Shown here piece by piece: positions 15,978 through 24,865 of a stretch of DNA of 38,437 nucleotides (positions within the stretch are counted from its first letter, which is position 1; each line of letters opens with the position of its first letter). The notes beneath the pieces are model-generated. The model searched no databases. It was not told the origin of the DNA and worked only from the letters and a program-made list of their open reading frames with translations. The DNA comes from Desulfogranum japonicum DSM 18378 (lineage in GTDB: Bacteria; Desulfobacterota; Desulfobulbia; Desulfobulbales; Desulfobulbaceae): NCBI RefSeq assembly GCF_000429945.1, contig NZ_AUCV01000053.1, forward strand, positions 1-38,437, in the 5' to 3' direction. The position numbers were made by a program, and so were the translations under genes.

Positions 15978-16307
15978 ATGCGGCTTGAACTCATCAAAGC
16001 TCCGCAGAAAGATTTTCTGCAGATGATCCGGGCTCACCTTAATACAGGTGAACGGCAGATTATAGGAAATGTACAGTGGGGAGCTGTGGGCCTTATCCAA
16101 GCCTCGCTGATCGATCTTTACTGGGCAGCTGACGCAGCAGCCAAGGCGAGCAATGTGACAGTTACCATGGTCAATGGCAATTGTCCCCAACATATCCAGA
16201 TGCTGGCCATTTTTGGACGGCAAACCGATGTGCAGACAGCCATGGACAAGGTTCGTGAAGGACGCCGTCTGCGTGCAGGAAACAAGGATAAACAGTATCT
16301 CCTGTGA
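15978..16307 (+). CDS. Probable circularly permuted BMC-H shell protein (PduU/EutS-like)
   Basis: This encodes 109 residues. Residues about 34-100 carry a divergent BMC domain (WGAVGLIQASLIDLYWAADAAAKASNVTVTMVNG and MLAIFGRQTDVQTAMDKV). The N-terminal part (RLELIKAPQKDFLQMIR) aligns by eye with the first strand and helix of PduU/EutS (consensus LAHLIANPxKDLFxKLG), which are the elements moved to the front by circular permutation. It is therefore best read as a permuted hexameric tile. It is more divergent than usual, so this call is moderate. It lies ten bases after the GlcG gene and 15 before pduS. Confidence 0.68.
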   Translation: MRLELIKAPQKDFLQMIRAHLNTGERQIIGNVQWGAVGLIQASLIDLYWAADAAAKASNVTVTMVNGNCPQHIQMLAIFGRQTDVQTAMDKVREGRRLRAGNKDKQYLL

Positions 16308-16322
16308 GAGCAAAGGACATCC

Positions 16323-17648
16323 ATGATAACAACGGATCAGATCAAGGAATGGGGGATTGTCGGTGCTGGTGGAGCAGGGTTTCCAACCCATGTAAAACTT
16401 AGCGCAAAAGCGGGCACTTTTATCGTAAATGCAGCGGAGTGTGAACCGCTTTTGCATAAGGATAAGGAAATTTTACTGCATCATAGCAAACTGTTTTTCA
16501 CAGGTCTGCGGACCTGTATGCAATTGATTGGCGCGCAGCATGCAATTATTGGTATCAAAGGCAAGTACCAGGAGCTTATAGACTTGCTCCAACCATATTG
16601 TACCAAAGACATTACCATTTTCCCCTTGCGCAATTTTTATCCTGCAGGAGATGAGATCAGCCTTATATACGAGACCACTGGCCGGGCGGTTGCTGCGGGC
16701 CAGCTGCCCATCACCCAGGATGTGGTGGTGCAGAATGTTGAGACCATCTACAACATTGGGCGGCAGCAGCCTGTTACCACCTCGTTTCTGACCGTTGGTG
16801 GTGCGGTTGCAAAAACGATGAGCGTAGAAGTTCCCATAGGCGTGAGTTACAGACAGGTCCTCAGTTGGGCTGAGCCGCTTGTAGAAAATTATGCCGTTAT
16901 CGCAGGGGGACCCATGATGGGAAAACTCTGCACAGATCTGGATCAGCCTGTGGTGAAAAGCAGTGGTGGTTTACTGGTTTTTCCCAAGGATCATCAGCTT
17001 ATTCAGCGCCATCAGATCATGGGCGATGAAAAAGCAGTGGCAAAAATCGGTAGAGCTGCCTGCGACCAGTGCTCCATCTGTACGGAGCTCTGCCCCAGGA
17101 GTTTGCTGGGACATCCGGTAAAACCACATCTGGCTATGCGTAATCTGATATTTTCCGATGGTGTTTTCAAGGCTGATCAGTCCATGACCCATACCCTTTC
17201 CTGCTGTGAATGTAATCTGTGCACCCTCATGGCCTGCCCGGAAGGCCTGTATCCATCACAGAGTTGTATCTATAACAAGCGTCAACTTAGTCAGGCAAAG
17301 ATAACTCACCAGGGAGGCGGCGAACAGGGCGTGCACCCGTTGATCAGCTATCGTCGCATGCCTATGGAAAAGGTTATGTCCCGTCTGGACCTGAATCGTT
17401 TTGTCAACAAGGGACCGCTCATGGATATTCCTGAAGAAATCACAAAAGTCCGTGTGCCCTTGCAGCAGCATATTGGTGCTCCATGCCAACCGTTGGTCAA
17501 GCAGGGAGACAGAGTGGAGGCCGGACAAAAGATCGCTACCTGCAGTACCAACCTGGGGGCAGAAATCCACGCCAGCATTGCCGGAGAAGTGGTTATGGTT
17601 GATCAGGTTGCTGTAACCATTGAAAAGAAAGCAGAACTGGCGCAATAA
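16323..17648 (+). CDS. pduS: RnfC-like cobalamin reductase PduS
   Basis: This encodes 441 residues. PduS is an FMN- and Fe-S-containing reductase that reduces cob(III)/cob(II)alamin for the adenosyltransferase and is thought to contact shell protein PduT. The N-terminal GxGGAGFPTHVK motif is visible as GAGGAGFPTHVKL. Two ferredoxin-like clusters follow (CDQCSICTELCP and CCECNLCTLMACP), each with the four Cys of a [4Fe-4S] site. The C-terminal part resembles a biotinyl/RnfC-type hammerhead domain (VKQGDRVEAGQKIATCS). All catalytic motifs appear intact. Confidence 0.94.
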   Translation: MITTDQIKEWGIVGAGGAGFPTHVKLSAKAGTFIVNAAECEPLLHKDKEILLHHSKLFFTGLRTCMQLIGAQHAIIGIKGKYQELIDLLQPYCTKDITIFPLRNFYPAGDEISLIYETTGRAVAAGQLPITQDVVVQNVETIYNIGRQQPVTTSFLTVGGAVAKTMSVEVPIGVSYRQVLSWAEPLVENYAVIAGGPMMGKLCTDLDQPVVKSSGGLLVFPKDHQLIQRHQIMGDEKAVAKIGRAACDQCSICTELCPRSLLGHPVKPHLAMRNLIFSDGVFKADQSMTHTLSCCECNLCTLMACPEGLYPSQSCIYNKRQLSQAKITHQGGGEQGVHPLISYRRMPMEKVMSRLDLNRFVNKGPLMDIPEEITKVRVPLQQHIGAPCQPLVKQGDRVEAGQKIATCSTNLGAEIHASIAGEVVMVDQVAVTIEKKAELAQ

Positions 17649-17763
17649 TCAGGTGTGCTGTAATCACTTACCTTTGATAAAGAATTCAGGGCGCCTTGTA
17701 ATCAAGGTGACCGCTATAACAATATACCCTGCAACAGGGTGAGAATCAGGGATACAACACAAG

Positions 17764-18318
17764 ATGCATACAGCTGTCGGAATTGTTGAATTGTCCAGTA
17801 TTGCTGCAGGATTCAAAGTGCAGGATGCCATGCTCAAGGCTGCGGACATAGAGATACTGAACGCACGGACCATCTGCCCAGGGAAATATCTGGTGGTGGT
17901 TGGTGGCCGTACTGCGAACGTGCAGGCTGCAATGGATGCTGGCAAAAGAAAGAGCAATGGCTTTGTGGTTGATACCCTCTATCTGCCAAATATTGATGAA
18001 CGGGTTCTGCCTGCCCTTTCAGGATGCGTACCCCTGCCTGAAAATTATACCAGGGCATTGGGGGTAATAGAAACTTTCTCCGCAGCAGGATGTCTGGAGG
18101 CGGCTGATGCTGCAGTTAAAGCTGCCCAGGTAACACTTTTGCGGGTACACCTTGCCATGGCCATCGGCGGCAAGGGGTTTTTATTACTTTCCGGCGAGGT
18201 TACCGCCGTTGAAACAGCGGTTGAGGCTGGCTGCATGCGCATTAAAGATAACGCGACGCTGGTAAATCGCGAAGTAATTACGGGTGTCTCCAAGGAGCTT
18301 TTTCAGGAATTTATCTGA
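17764..18318 (+). CDS. pduT: Tandem-BMC shell protein PduT with an Fe-S ligand
   Basis: This encodes 184 residues, exactly the usual PduT length, with two BMC domains (VGIVELSSIAAGFKVQDAMLKAADIEIL and LGVIETFSAAGCLEAADAAVKAAQVTLL). Cys38, which in characterised PduT binds the shared [4Fe-4S] cluster at the centre of the trimer, is present in the motif TICPGKY. This fits electron transfer across the shell, with pduS as the upstream neighbour. The 115-base gap before it is longer than most in the operon and the ribosome binding site (AGGGAT) is modest. It is the last recognisable BMC gene. Confidence 0.94.
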   Translation: MHTAVGIVELSSIAAGFKVQDAMLKAADIEILNARTICPGKYLVVVGGRTANVQAAMDAGKRKSNGFVVDTLYLPNIDERVLPALSGCVPLPENYTRALGVIETFSAAGCLEAADAAVKAAQVTLLRVHLAMAIGGKGFLLLSGEVTAVETAVEAGCMRIKDNATLVNREVITGVSKELFQEFI

Positions 18319-18361
18319 CGTACAGGAGGTGAACATATATAAGCTACTGGCATTCTGGAAA

Positions 18362-18401
18362 AATATTCTTATACTGGTAATATGTTTCCTACGAGAATAT
18401 T
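18362..18401 (+). other. Inverted repeat after pduT
   Basis: AATATTCT and AGAATATT are perfect 8-base arms around a 24-base loop in the gap after pduT. There is no T-run, so it is a weak terminator candidate. It could instead be an operator for the small gene at 18422. Confidence 0.3.
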
Positions 18402-18421
18402 GATATATCCGGAGCGTATCC

Positions 18422-18637
18422 ATGAGTGACCACAGCGAAGCGACCTATAAAGGCTGGAAAATAGATGTACAAAACAAATCTGTGAGATGTTCCAATTTTT
18501 GCTTTGATATCACCAGTCCGAAAGGACAATCCCATCACGTTGAAATGGCTGGCGATACTGAACAACGTGCCCTGGAAAGAGCTAAAGAGATGATAGATCT
18601 GGAACAGGCTGTTGATGATTATCAGGATGAATCCTGA
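18422..18637 (+). CDS. Small hypothetical protein
   Basis: This encodes 71 residues, polar and probably soluble, with an N-terminal segment YKGWKIDVQNKSVRCSNFCFDI suggestive of beta strands and a C-terminal acidic helix (RALERAKEMIDLEQAVDDYQDES). I recognise no family. A GGAG site lies eight bases before the ATG and a terminator-like hairpin follows at 18726, so it looks like a real, separately ended gene. It might be the last gene of the BMC transcript or an independent one. Confidence 0.65.
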   Translation: MSDHSEATYKGWKIDVQNKSVRCSNFCFDITSPKGQSHHVEMAGDTEQRALERAKEMIDLEQAVDDYQDES

Positions 18638-18725
18638 TAATGATTGGCGGAAGCTCTTCTCCACCTTAAGAATTCTACTTTTATAAATACAACAAAAATC
18701 TGGTAGCTTGATTTTTCTCTGAAGA

Positions 18726-18758
18726 TTTACTCAAGATTGAAACTTGAGTGAAATTTTT
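18726..18758 (+). terminator. Rho-independent terminator candidate
   Basis: TTTACTCAAG pairs with CTTGAGTGAA (10 bp, one G-U) around a 7-base loop and is followed by ATTTTT. It would end the transcript carrying the small gene and possibly the whole BMC operon. The rest of the gap to 18971 holds a weak promoter candidate (TTGTGA at 18909, 17-base spacer, ACATAA at 18932). Confidence 0.6.
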
Positions 18759-18971
18759 ATGTATGAACAGATAGTGATACATTTCAGAGAGGCTTATTCA
18801 ATCTGTATGTCTGGTTGCTGTAATCATAACAGGGAAAATGAATATTACAGCCAGTGCCAGATGAAAATCAGTGGAAACCAGGGCGAGCTACATGGAAAAT
18901 CATGAAAATTGTGATGATATGATATAGTACGACATAACTTGACATATCACAATGAGGAGCAGAAACAGATC

Positions 18972-21900
18972 GTGAAGATTATACAATCAACGATCAACAA
19001 GAGCCAAAGAGCATTGCCAAAAATTTTCACCTCCCAAGTTCTCGCCTCACTCTGTCTATTCTGTTGTATCTTCTTATGTCAATCACATCATGCAGTTGCG
19101 GATTATTCTGATCCGGTTCTCAATCTTACTCAAGAGGAAATATCTTGGCTTGATGCAAACAAAGATACCATTAGTTATGGTCCTAATCCGTATTGGCCGC
19201 CAGGTGATTATATGGAGGATGGTAAGCATAAAGGGATCGTATCTGATTACATAAAAATCTTTGAAAAAAAACTCGGTATTACCTTCAAAAGAGTCCTGTA
19301 CGATAATTGGGAAGATTTTTATCATGGCATGATGACTGGTGAATTTGATTTCGTCGGTGCTGCTCAAGAAACTGAAGAGCGCAAAAAAGTTCTCGTCTTT
19401 ACGAAGCCATTTTTAAAGACACGCCTTGCTGTAATGACAAGGGCCAACAGACCAGCCCTGAATGACCTGAATGACCTGAATTCCCTGACCCTTGCAGGAA
19501 TAAAGGGGTATTCCAGTTTAGACTATGTCCGATCAAAATATCCCGGCGCAACGATTGTTCCATGTGAAGACGATTTGTCAGTCTTGTTAAAGGTATCAGC
19601 TGGCGCAGTCGATGGGGCGATTGTTGACTACATGATGGCCAGCTATCTTATAGATAAGTATAGCATCACAAATATAAATTTTGCTGCGGAATTGGATTTT
19701 CATTGGGATCTGCGATTTGCCATTACCAAGAAAAAACCTCAACTTCGCTCAATCATCGATAAAGTACTTGATACTGTAAGTGAGGAAGAACGCCAGGAAA
19801 TTTATCATAAATGGGTAAATATCAAGCTTGTACGCAAATCAAGCTTTGTTGAGCGTCACCTGAAAAGCATTATTGGACTCTTCTTGTTTATCCTTTTGGC
19901 TCTTTTTATTGTTATTTTGTTCAATCGATATTTAAAGAAACAGGTGGATAAACGTACAGAAGAATTGCAGGCAAGCAGTGATAAGATCCGGGAAAGTCTC
20001 GACCTTTTTCAATCGGTGTTTGAGTCGGCAAACGTTGGTAAATCTATCACCCTGCCCACTGGAGAGATCAATGTCAACAGAGCATTTGCCGAAATGCTGG
20101 GATATCAGCTTGAAGAACTGAAAGGCAAAAACTGGCAAGAGCTGACCTTGCCCGATGACATTCCGTTGACGGAACGTCATATCGCTCCCTTGATGGAAGG
20201 AAGTGAAGACACCACCCGTTTTGAAAAGCGATACACACACAAAGACGGCAGCATTGTCTGGGTAGATATCAGTATTACCGTTGTGCGTGATAGACAGAAC
20301 CGTCCACGCTATTTTATCACCACAAATATTGATATCAGCAAACGTAAGCATGCTGAAAAAACGTTACGACACCGTGAGCTGCTTCTCGGTGAAATGGAAC
20401 GAATCGCCCATATCGGCGGCTGGGAGTTCAATCCAGAAACGGGGAAAGGGAGTTGGACTGACGGGGTCGCTAGAATTCACGATCTCGACCCGACCGACAA
20501 AACGAGCATGGAAATAGGATTGAGCTTTTATCAGGGCAAATCACGGTTAAAAATCCAAAAGGCGATCAATGAGGCTATTACATCCGGCAAATCTTATGAT
20601 CTTGAGTTGGAGTTAGTCTCTGCAAAGGGTGTCCATAAATGGATCCGAACCATTGGTAGTCCTATTGTTAGAAATGGCAAGGTGCTGTATATACGAGGTT
20701 CTTTTCAGGATATCACTGATATTAAACATACTGAAAAAGCATTACTGGAAGCATATGATATTATAAGTAGGAGTTCTTCCATGGCCTTTACCTGGAAGAG
20801 TGAGCATGGACGGCCGGTGGAATTTGTTTCTGAAAACGTTGAAAAGATTTTTGGTTACACTGCAGAAGAATTCTACTGTGGAGAGGTATCGTACTTTGAT
20901 TGTATTCATGCTACAGACTGGCCACATGTAGAAGAAGAGTTAGCAGAAGTGAGCAACCAGGTCGAGATTGAGGAATTTGTCCACGAACCTTATCGCATTA
21001 TCGCTAAGGACGGGGCTGAGAAATATGTTAGAGATTGGACCTTCGTTGTAAGGAACGATGCTGGAAAAATTACTCATTACAAAGGAATTGTAGAGGATAT
21101 CACAGAACAACTGAGCTTGGAAGCCCAGTTGAGACACGCCCAGAAAATGGAGGCTGTGGGGCGATTGGCCGGTGGCGTGGCCCATGACTATAATAACATC
21201 CTGGGGGTTATTATCGGTTATGCTGAAATGGCCCTGGATAAAGTAGAGGATGGGACTTCACTGAAGAGAGATCTCAAGCAAATTTACAGTGCAGCCAACC
21301 GATCCAAAGGCATTACAAGGCAGTTGCTGGCATTTGCCAGAAAGGAAACCATTGCACCTGAGATCCTTGATTTGAATGCAACTGTGGAAGATATGCTCAA
21401 AATATTAAGAAAGCTTATTGGCGAGGATATTGACCTTGCCTGGCATCCAGGCGATGCCATCGGAACAGTGCTGATGGATCCTTCCCAGCTGGATCAAATT
21501 TTGGCAAATTTGTGTGTTAATGCCCGCGATGCCATCTCTGACGTTGGAAGAATCACAATTGAAACAGATAGAATGGTAATCGACGCTGATTACTGTGCAA
21601 CTCACCCCGAAGCTCAGCCTGGGGAATTTGTTCTTCTGGTTGTGAGTGATAACGGTTGCGGTATGGAGCAGGGGGTTTTGAATAATATATTTGAACCTTT
21701 TTTCACCACCAAAGGTTTGGGGGAGGGAACTGGCCTGGGGCTGGCTACAGTCTATGGCATAGTAAAACAAAATAATGGTTTTATCAATGTCTACAGTGAA
21801 CAGGCGGAGGGGACAACGTTCAGGATTTACCTGCCCAGATATTCAGATAACATTTCCAGCAGTCAAAGGGAGACCGTAAAAAAGGCTGTCAATGGAAGCT

Positions 21901-22271
21901 GTGAAACGGTGTTAGTTGTTGAAGATGATGCCTTTATTGCTGAGTTGGTTGCACAAATCCTTGCCCGTCACAACTATAAAGTATTGCAGGCAGCAAGCCC
22001 TTCAAAGGCACTCCAGCTGGCCAAGTCGCATTCTAGGGAAATCTCTTTGCTTATTACCGATGTGGTTATGCCTGAAATGAATGGACGAGAGTTAGCTGAT
22101 CAAATCAAAAAACTTTGCTCTGAAATCAAATGCTTGTATATGTCAGGATATACTGCCAACGACATCGAACGACGCGGAGTACTTGACAATGGTGTACGAT
22201 TCATTCAAAAGCCTTTTTCCAGCAGGGATTTGCTTATCAAGGTGAGTGAAGCTTTGAAAAATGAAGCATAG
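18972..22271 (+). CDS. Hybrid sensor histidine kinase with periplasmic solute-binding domain
   Basis: This encodes 1099 residues from the GTG at 18972, which follows GAGGAG at 18954-18959. A TTG at 18939 has no such site. Order of domains: signal peptide (to about 42), a family-3 type solute-binding domain (about 45-285), one membrane helix (about 300-322), three PAS/PAC domains, a HisKA dimerisation helix with phospho-acceptor His738 (GGVAHDYNN), an ATPase domain (DNGCGM and GEGTGLGLATVYGIVKQ) and a receiver domain with Asp1030 (LLITDVVMPEMNG). The sensor probably reads a small periplasmic ligand. No separate DNA-binding regulator is adjacent, so the output target is unknown. Control of the BMC operon or the transporter is speculation. 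The stop codon overlaps the start of a repeat element. Confidence 0.92.
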   Translation: MKIIQSTINKSQRALPKIFTSQVLASLCLFCCIFLCQSHHAVADYSDPVLNLTQEEISWLDANKDTISYGPNPYWPPGDYMEDGKHKGIVSDYIKIFEKKLGITFKRVLYDNWEDFYHGMMTGEFDFVGAAQETEERKKVLVFTKPFLKTRLAVMTRANRPALNDLNDLNSLTLAGIKGYSSLDYVRSKYPGATIVPCEDDLSVLLKVSAGAVDGAIVDYMMASYLIDKYSITNINFAAELDFHWDLRFAITKKKPQLRSIIDKVLDTVSEEERQEIYHKWVNIKLVRKSSFVERHLKSIIGLFLFILLALFIVILFNRYLKKQVDKRTEELQASSDKIRESLDLFQSVFESANVGKSITLPTGEINVNRAFAEMLGYQLEELKGKNWQELTLPDDIPLTERHIAPLMEGSEDTTRFEKRYTHKDGSIVWVDISITVVRDRQNRPRYFITTNIDISKRKHAEKTLRHRELLLGEMERIAHIGGWEFNPETGKGSWTDGVARIHDLDPTDKTSMEIGLSFYQGKSRLKIQKAINEAITSGKSYDLELELVSAKGVHKWIRTIGSPIVRNGKVLYIRGSFQDITDIKHTEKALLEAYDIISRSSSMAFTWKSEHGRPVEFVSENVEKIFGYTAEEFYCGEVSYFDCIHATDWPHVEEELAEVSNQVEIEEFVHEPYRIIAKDGAEKYVRDWTFVVRNDAGKITHYKGIVEDITEQLSLEAQLRHAQKMEAVGRLAGGVAHDYNNILGVIIGYAEMALDKVEDGTSLKRDLKQIYSAANRSKGITRQLLAFARKETIAPEILDLNATVEDMLKILRKLIGEDIDLAWHPGDAIGTVLMDPSQLDQILANLCVNARDAISDVGRITIETDRMVIDADYCATHPEAQPGEFVLLVVSDNGCGMEQGVLNNIFEPFFTTKGLGEGTGLGLATVYGIVKQNNGFINVYSEQAEGTTFRIYLPRYSDNISSSQRETVKKAVNGSCETVLVVEDDAFIAELVAQILARHNYKVLQAASPSKALQLAKSHSREISLLITDVVMPEMNGRELADQIKKLCSEIKCLYMSGYTANDIERRGVLDNGVRFIQKPFSSRDLLIKVSEALKNEA

Positions 22272-22349
22272 TAACCGTGTACCAGTACCCCCATATTAGT
22301 CCCATCAGGCCTCATCGCTGCTTTTTTATCCCCCCTGGTGAACTGTTAC
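22271..22349. repeat. Small inverted-repeat element, copy 2
   Basis: The segment begins GTAACCGTGTACCAGTACCC and ends CCCCCTGGTGAACTGTTAC, so its ends are imperfect inverted repeats. The block CAGGCCTCATCGC is shared with the copy at 2127-2234. It starts on the last base of the kinase stop codon. A further partial match to the terminal motif (GGTGACCAGTTAC) ends at 22492, so a second half-element may follow. Confidence 0.65.
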
Positions 22350-22606
22350 GAAGCATGATAGTAGTACCTTGTCGGAGAAACTTCTTTTCTTAAAGGAGTC
22401 TGTAGGTACCTGATCCACGTACTTCACGGAGTCTTCGCTTACCTGCGAAAAAACACGCTTGCCCAAATCTGAAGCACCGGTGACCAGTTACAACTCAGAA
22501 CTAATTGAAATAGCAGTGTTGTTAACCCCGTTATCAGTTACGTCTGAAGGCGTGTGAGCACAAAGAGATAGAAGAATCGGCTCATTTCCATTGATTCCTT
22601 CTCTTT
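22350..22606. other. Convergent intergenic region with a hairpin
   Basis: No gene was found here. The region lies between the rightward kinase gene and the leftward chemoreceptor gene. An imperfect stem pairs 22563-22578 with 22593-22607 (GAAGAATC with GATTCCTTC, plus flanking AAGAGA/TCTCTT) and is followed on the + strand by TTTTAT. It may act as a terminator, best placed for the rightward transcript. Confidence 0.4.
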
Positions 22607-24613
22607 TTATACCTTAAATCGGCCGACAAGTTCATTAAGATGACTTGCCATATCCAGTAATTCAGCACCATTCTGTTTGATGCGGTCACTTCCCGAGGCC
22701 ATCTGGTCTGCAGCTTGATTGACCTGTGCCACTTCACTTGTGATTTCTGCTGCTACGCTGCTTGTTTGATTGACACTTTCGTTGACTTCTTGAATACCTT
22801 GTGATGCCTGTGAAATGTTGTCGGCAATTTCCTGGGTTGCCGAAGCCTGTTGCTGTATTGCTTCAGCTATCCCGCTGATGATGCCGTTGATTTCTGTGAT
22901 GACTCCAGTAATTTCTTCAATCCCGGCAATGGTTCCACTGGTTGACCCCTGGATGCCTTCAATTCTCTGCCTGATCTCGTATGTTGCTTCAGATGTTTGC
23001 TTTGCCAGGTCTTTTATTTCATTGGCAACAACCGCAAACCCTTTCCCTGCCTCACCGGCTCGTGCCGCTTCAATGGTGGCGTTTAATGCCAGCAGGTTAA
23101 CCTGTTCAGAAATTTCTGTTATTGTTTCCAGGACTTTGCCGATTCCTGAAGCTGCTTCGCTCAGGCTGTTCATCTGTTGGGAAGATTCTTCTGCCCGCTG
23201 TACACCCGTATTAGAAATGGCTCGTGCTTTTTCTGTGTTTTTTGAGATTTCATTGATAGTTACAGTCATTTCTTCTGAGGCACCTGCGACCATATTGGTA
23301 TTGGTACTGGATTCTTCCATGGCAGCAGCTACATTGGTCATATTGGCACTCATTTCTTCAACAGCGGCCGCAACGGTTGCTGATAAGGTGGAGGTGTCTG
23401 TAGCATTTGCCGACATTGTATCTGAAAGATCTGAAAGTTGGGTGGATGAATTGTTCAACCGTTTGGAGTAGGTGCCGATTTCTGTTATAAGATTCTGTAG
23501 TTGCTCCATGAATTGATTAAAACACTCTGCCAGTTTGCCGACTTCGTCCTGACTATCGACTTGCAGACGTTTGGTAAGATCTCCTTCCCCCTCAGCAATT
23601 TCCTGCAGACCATTCACTACAGCGTTAATTGGTCCGGTGAGTTTGGCGGAGAAAAAGAGGGATGAAAGAACTGCCAGGAGCATGACGCCACTTATCCACG
23701 CAAGTATAGTAAGCATGGTGGCTCGGGCAGTTTCTTTGAGTTCACTTTTAGGTATGAGTGCAGCAATTATCCAGTCTGTTTTTTGTGAATGCAGTGCATC
23801 CAGCTGATATATTTCATCGTCAATGGTGGTGTTGAAAGTTATCTGCTCATTCTCTAGAACTCTATCAACATCGGGAATGTCAACATCCTCAAACTTTTTC
23901 ATATTATGTTCGGGATTGTGAGGGTCAGCCAGTACCAGTCCCGATTTGTGCAACAGCATGGCATATCCATTTTCACCTATTTGTATTTGGTTCATGATCT
24001 CTGTAAGCTTGGCGGAGCTTACGTCAATAGCCATGACCCCATATGTTTTTCCTGAAGTATTGGAAAACGTTCGAGCATTACTGACGATGAGAGACCCCGT
24101 GACAGAGTCTGTATATGGATCAGTACGGATAATTTGTCCATTGGAGGATTGAGCCTTGGTATACCATGGGCGTACACGTGGGTCATAGTTGGTGAGTTTG
24201 GAAGTCGGCTACTGAATATATCCACCGTCTTCAGTACCCATGTAGACGTACAGAGTTCCAGGATGGGTTTGGGCATAGTTATCAAATGCCTCATAAATCT
24301 TCTGTTCGATACCACCGTTTTTTTCAGTTGTCATCATTACACCGTCTGCCGTGGTGTAGCTGGTGATAGTATTGTCAGCAAGCTTGAGAAGAGCATGTTC
24401 TGCAAACATGTCTATATTGTTGTCAAGGTCTTCGTAAAAGAGTTCCAGCGCCATATCAATGGTTTGCATCTCCAAAGTGACACTTCGGCGGTAGTCGTTT
24501 TTTACAGATTTATTTACCAGAACACTTACCACAGTGATAACAGGGATAGCGATAACAAGAATCAATGCTACCGAGTAGAAGACTACTTTGGTTCGTAAGG
24601 ATTTCAGCGCCAT
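22607..24613 (-). pseudogene. Methyl-accepting chemotaxis protein interrupted by one in-frame TAG
   Basis: Read on the minus strand this is one 668-codon frame, from ATG at 24613 to the stop at 22607-22609, broken only by a TAG at 24211-24209 (codon 135). Both sides are in the same frame. Before the TAG are an N-terminal membrane helix and the first part of a dCache sensor domain ending VYMGTEDGGYIQ. After it the domain resumes as [19 protein letters not shown] and [13 protein letters not shown], then a second membrane helix, a HAMP domain ([28 protein letters not shown]) and the signalling hairpin ([28 protein letters not shown]). Without read-through only a short membrane stub, or a protein restarted at the ATG at 24034, would be made. 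It is most likely a recent nonsense mutation. Confidence 0.85.
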
Positions 24614-24802
24614 AATATTTCTCCATGGTTACGGCTTTTCACAACAAGTAAAAAACAATGAGATATGATGTGGCGATGATAGCCATGCCTTAAAGTATGT
24701 TATCATATGACATTTGCGAGATCCAAATTATATTTTATTCCCAAGGTTTCCGGCATTACCCCGATTCAAGCATTTTGAAATTCTTTTCCTTTCAGCCTTG
24801 AA

Positions 24803-24831
24803 TTGACCGGAGAACGTCATCCCGGTATATT
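24803..24831 (+). promoter_or_regulatory. Sigma-70-type promoter of the ABC importer operon
   Basis: TTGACC and TATATT are separated by exactly 17 bases. Transcription would begin near 24838, about 28 bases before the ATG at 24866. This supports that ATG as the start and rules out the TTG at 24803 as a start codon. Confidence 0.65.
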
Positions 24832-24865
24832 TATGGAATCGTATCCAATCTGTAAGGGAGATTCC

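Noticed and set aside
24019-24315. Frame-shifted reading across the chemoreceptor gap
   Set aside because: The receptor continues in its own frame through this region with only one TAG. The alternative frame is a shadow.
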